NCBI RefSeq assembly: GCF_000761485.1
Contig: NZ_JPMX01000060.1
Span: forward strand, 1 to 38,209
Direction: 5' to 3'
DNA length: 38,209 nt
Source: Modestobacter caceresii
GTDB lineage: Bacteria; Actinomycetota; Actinomycetes; Mycobacteriales; Geodermatophilaceae
In this document: piece by piece, positions 37,690-38,209 of the stretch
Position numbering within the stretch: position 1 is the stretch's first letter
Layout: the number at the start of each line of letters is the position of its first letter
Made by a program: the position numbers and the translations under genes
The notes under the pieces: generated by a model
What the model was told of the DNA's origin: nothing
The model's database searches: none
What the model saw: the letters and a program-made list of their open reading frames with translations, nothing else

Positions 37690-38209
37690 ATGGACCCGCA
37701 ACACCTCGCCCGGCTCGACGACGAGGGGACGGTGCTCTCGACCGGCACCGCCGGCGGTTCCGCCGCCGCCACCCCGCCGTCCGACCGCCCCGAGGTGCTC
37801 GCCTCCGTGCTGCCGTTCCGCCGGGCCGTCCGTCGTCCGCGCCGCCCCCTCGGTGCCGCCTCGACGCGCACCGCGTCGGTCACCTGCCCCGTCTCGGCCG
37901 GCACCTCGCCGGTCACCGGGGCGGAGCAGTGGCCGCTCCCGGTCGAGGGGGCCGACCCGGTGCTCGTCGACACCTGGCCGCTCGGGCCGGCCGGCACCCC
38001 GCTGTCCGCAGCCGCCGCACCGGCCGCCGAGGTCGCGACGAGCTCCCGCCGCCGGCTGACGCTCCCGTCCGGCCGGCCGGCGCTGTTCGTGGCCGCGGCG
38101 ATCATCGGGGTGGTCGGACTCGGGCTCACCGCCGCCGGCGCGCCGTCCCCGGTCGCCCGGGCGGCGGCCGACGAGCCGGTCAGCGTCGCCGAGGAGCTGG
38201 GCATGGTCC
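37690..38209 (+). CDS. single-pass membrane or secreted protein, 5' part only
   Basis: The frame runs from ATG 37690 (GGAAAG 8-9 nt upstream) through the right edge with no stop: 173 codons. Residues 1-~130 are Pro/Ala/Arg-rich and disordered (SVLPFRRAVRRPRRPLG, VSAGTSPVTGAEQWPLP), then SSRRRLTLPSGRPALF and one hydrophobic helix (VAAAIIGVVGLGLTAAG, ~residues 137-153), then ADEPVSVAEELGMV. A long cytoplasmic N-tail before one membrane helix suggests a type II membrane or anchored cell-wall protein whose catalytic domain, if any, lies beyond the window. Family not recognised. Confidence 0.65.
   Translation, partial: MDPQHLARLDDEGTVLSTGTAGGSAAATPPSDRPEVLASVLPFRRAVRRPRRPLGAASTRTASVTCPVSAGTSPVTGAEQWPLPVEGADPVLVDTWPLGPAGTPLSAAAAPAAEVATSSRRRLTLPSGRPALFVAAAIIGVVGLGLTAAGAPSPVARAAADEPVSVAEELGMV

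Noticed and set aside
1-38209. CRISPR arrays, insertion sequences, integrases, attachment sites, rRNA or replication origin
   Set aside because: No spaced repeats, transposase or integrase motifs, or RNA gene signatures were found; the only tandem repeat is the coding 33-bp repeat at 24492-24590.

Overview
This 38.2-kb window comes from a very GC-rich actinobacterium. Gene families, the TANNNT -10 hexamers placed for leaderless transcripts, and the strong G/C third-position bias suggest a Geodermatophilaceae-like organism (Modestobacter, Blastococcus or Geodermatophilus). That placement is inference from family recall; no search was run. The region looks chromosomal and mostly vertical: no rRNA, tRNA, CRISPR array, integrase or transposase was seen.

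Layout. 1-1033: end of a LytR_C-type protein and a SAM methyltransferase. 1064-3656: a decayed tad/Flp pilus locus with an intact prepilin peptidase, a headless and frameshifted cpaE, a stub of tadA/cpaF, no recognisable tadB, and a tadC that lacks its N-terminus. 3675-8300: signalling genes on the minus strand: a soluble MCP with a C-terminal Cache-type sensor, a MEDS/HATPase anti-sigma-type kinase and a PAS-PAS-GAF-PP2C phosphatase. 8471-12563: an amino-acid permease, a frameshifted DHA2 efflux pump with divergent TetR regulator, and a small ORF. 12633-17824: DUF2786 protein, purT, an isocitrate-lyase/PEP-mutase family enzyme, a methyltransferase and an acyl-CoA dehydrogenase.

17957-23237 is the most interesting block. 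It has a TasA/camelysin-like secreted protein, its own SipW-type signal peptidase, a second small secreted beta-sandwich protein, a pseudo-receiver/Hpt protein, a membrane PAS histidine kinase with coupled response regulator, and a convergent OmpR-type regulator. Start/stop overlaps link sipW, the small secreted gene and the Hpt gene; the RR-kinase pair is linked the same way. Upstream of the tasA-like gene are 11-bp-periodic direct repeats of the sort OmpR/PhoB regulators bind. I read this as a phosphorelay-controlled cell-surface fibre or matrix module.

23437-25638 is a three-gene envelope/stress operon (DUF3618, holin-like and a disordered-tail membrane protein) with upstream matches to stress-sigma (SigF/SigB-type) promoters. 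26003-38209: a siderophore-interacting flavoprotein behind an IdeR-like iron box, a truncated zinc metallopeptidase, an F420-dependent nitroreductase-family protein, SDR, aldo/keto reductase, winged-helix (HTH_42) protein, GNAT, small ORFs, a phosphoribosyltransferase divergent from a three-helix-bundle protein around a DosR-like box, an ABC-F ATPase, a DHA1 efflux protein, a zinc-dependent formaldehyde/alcohol dehydrogenase, and the start of a single-pass membrane protein. Convergent genes are repeatedly separated by hairpins whose stems contain both stop codons.
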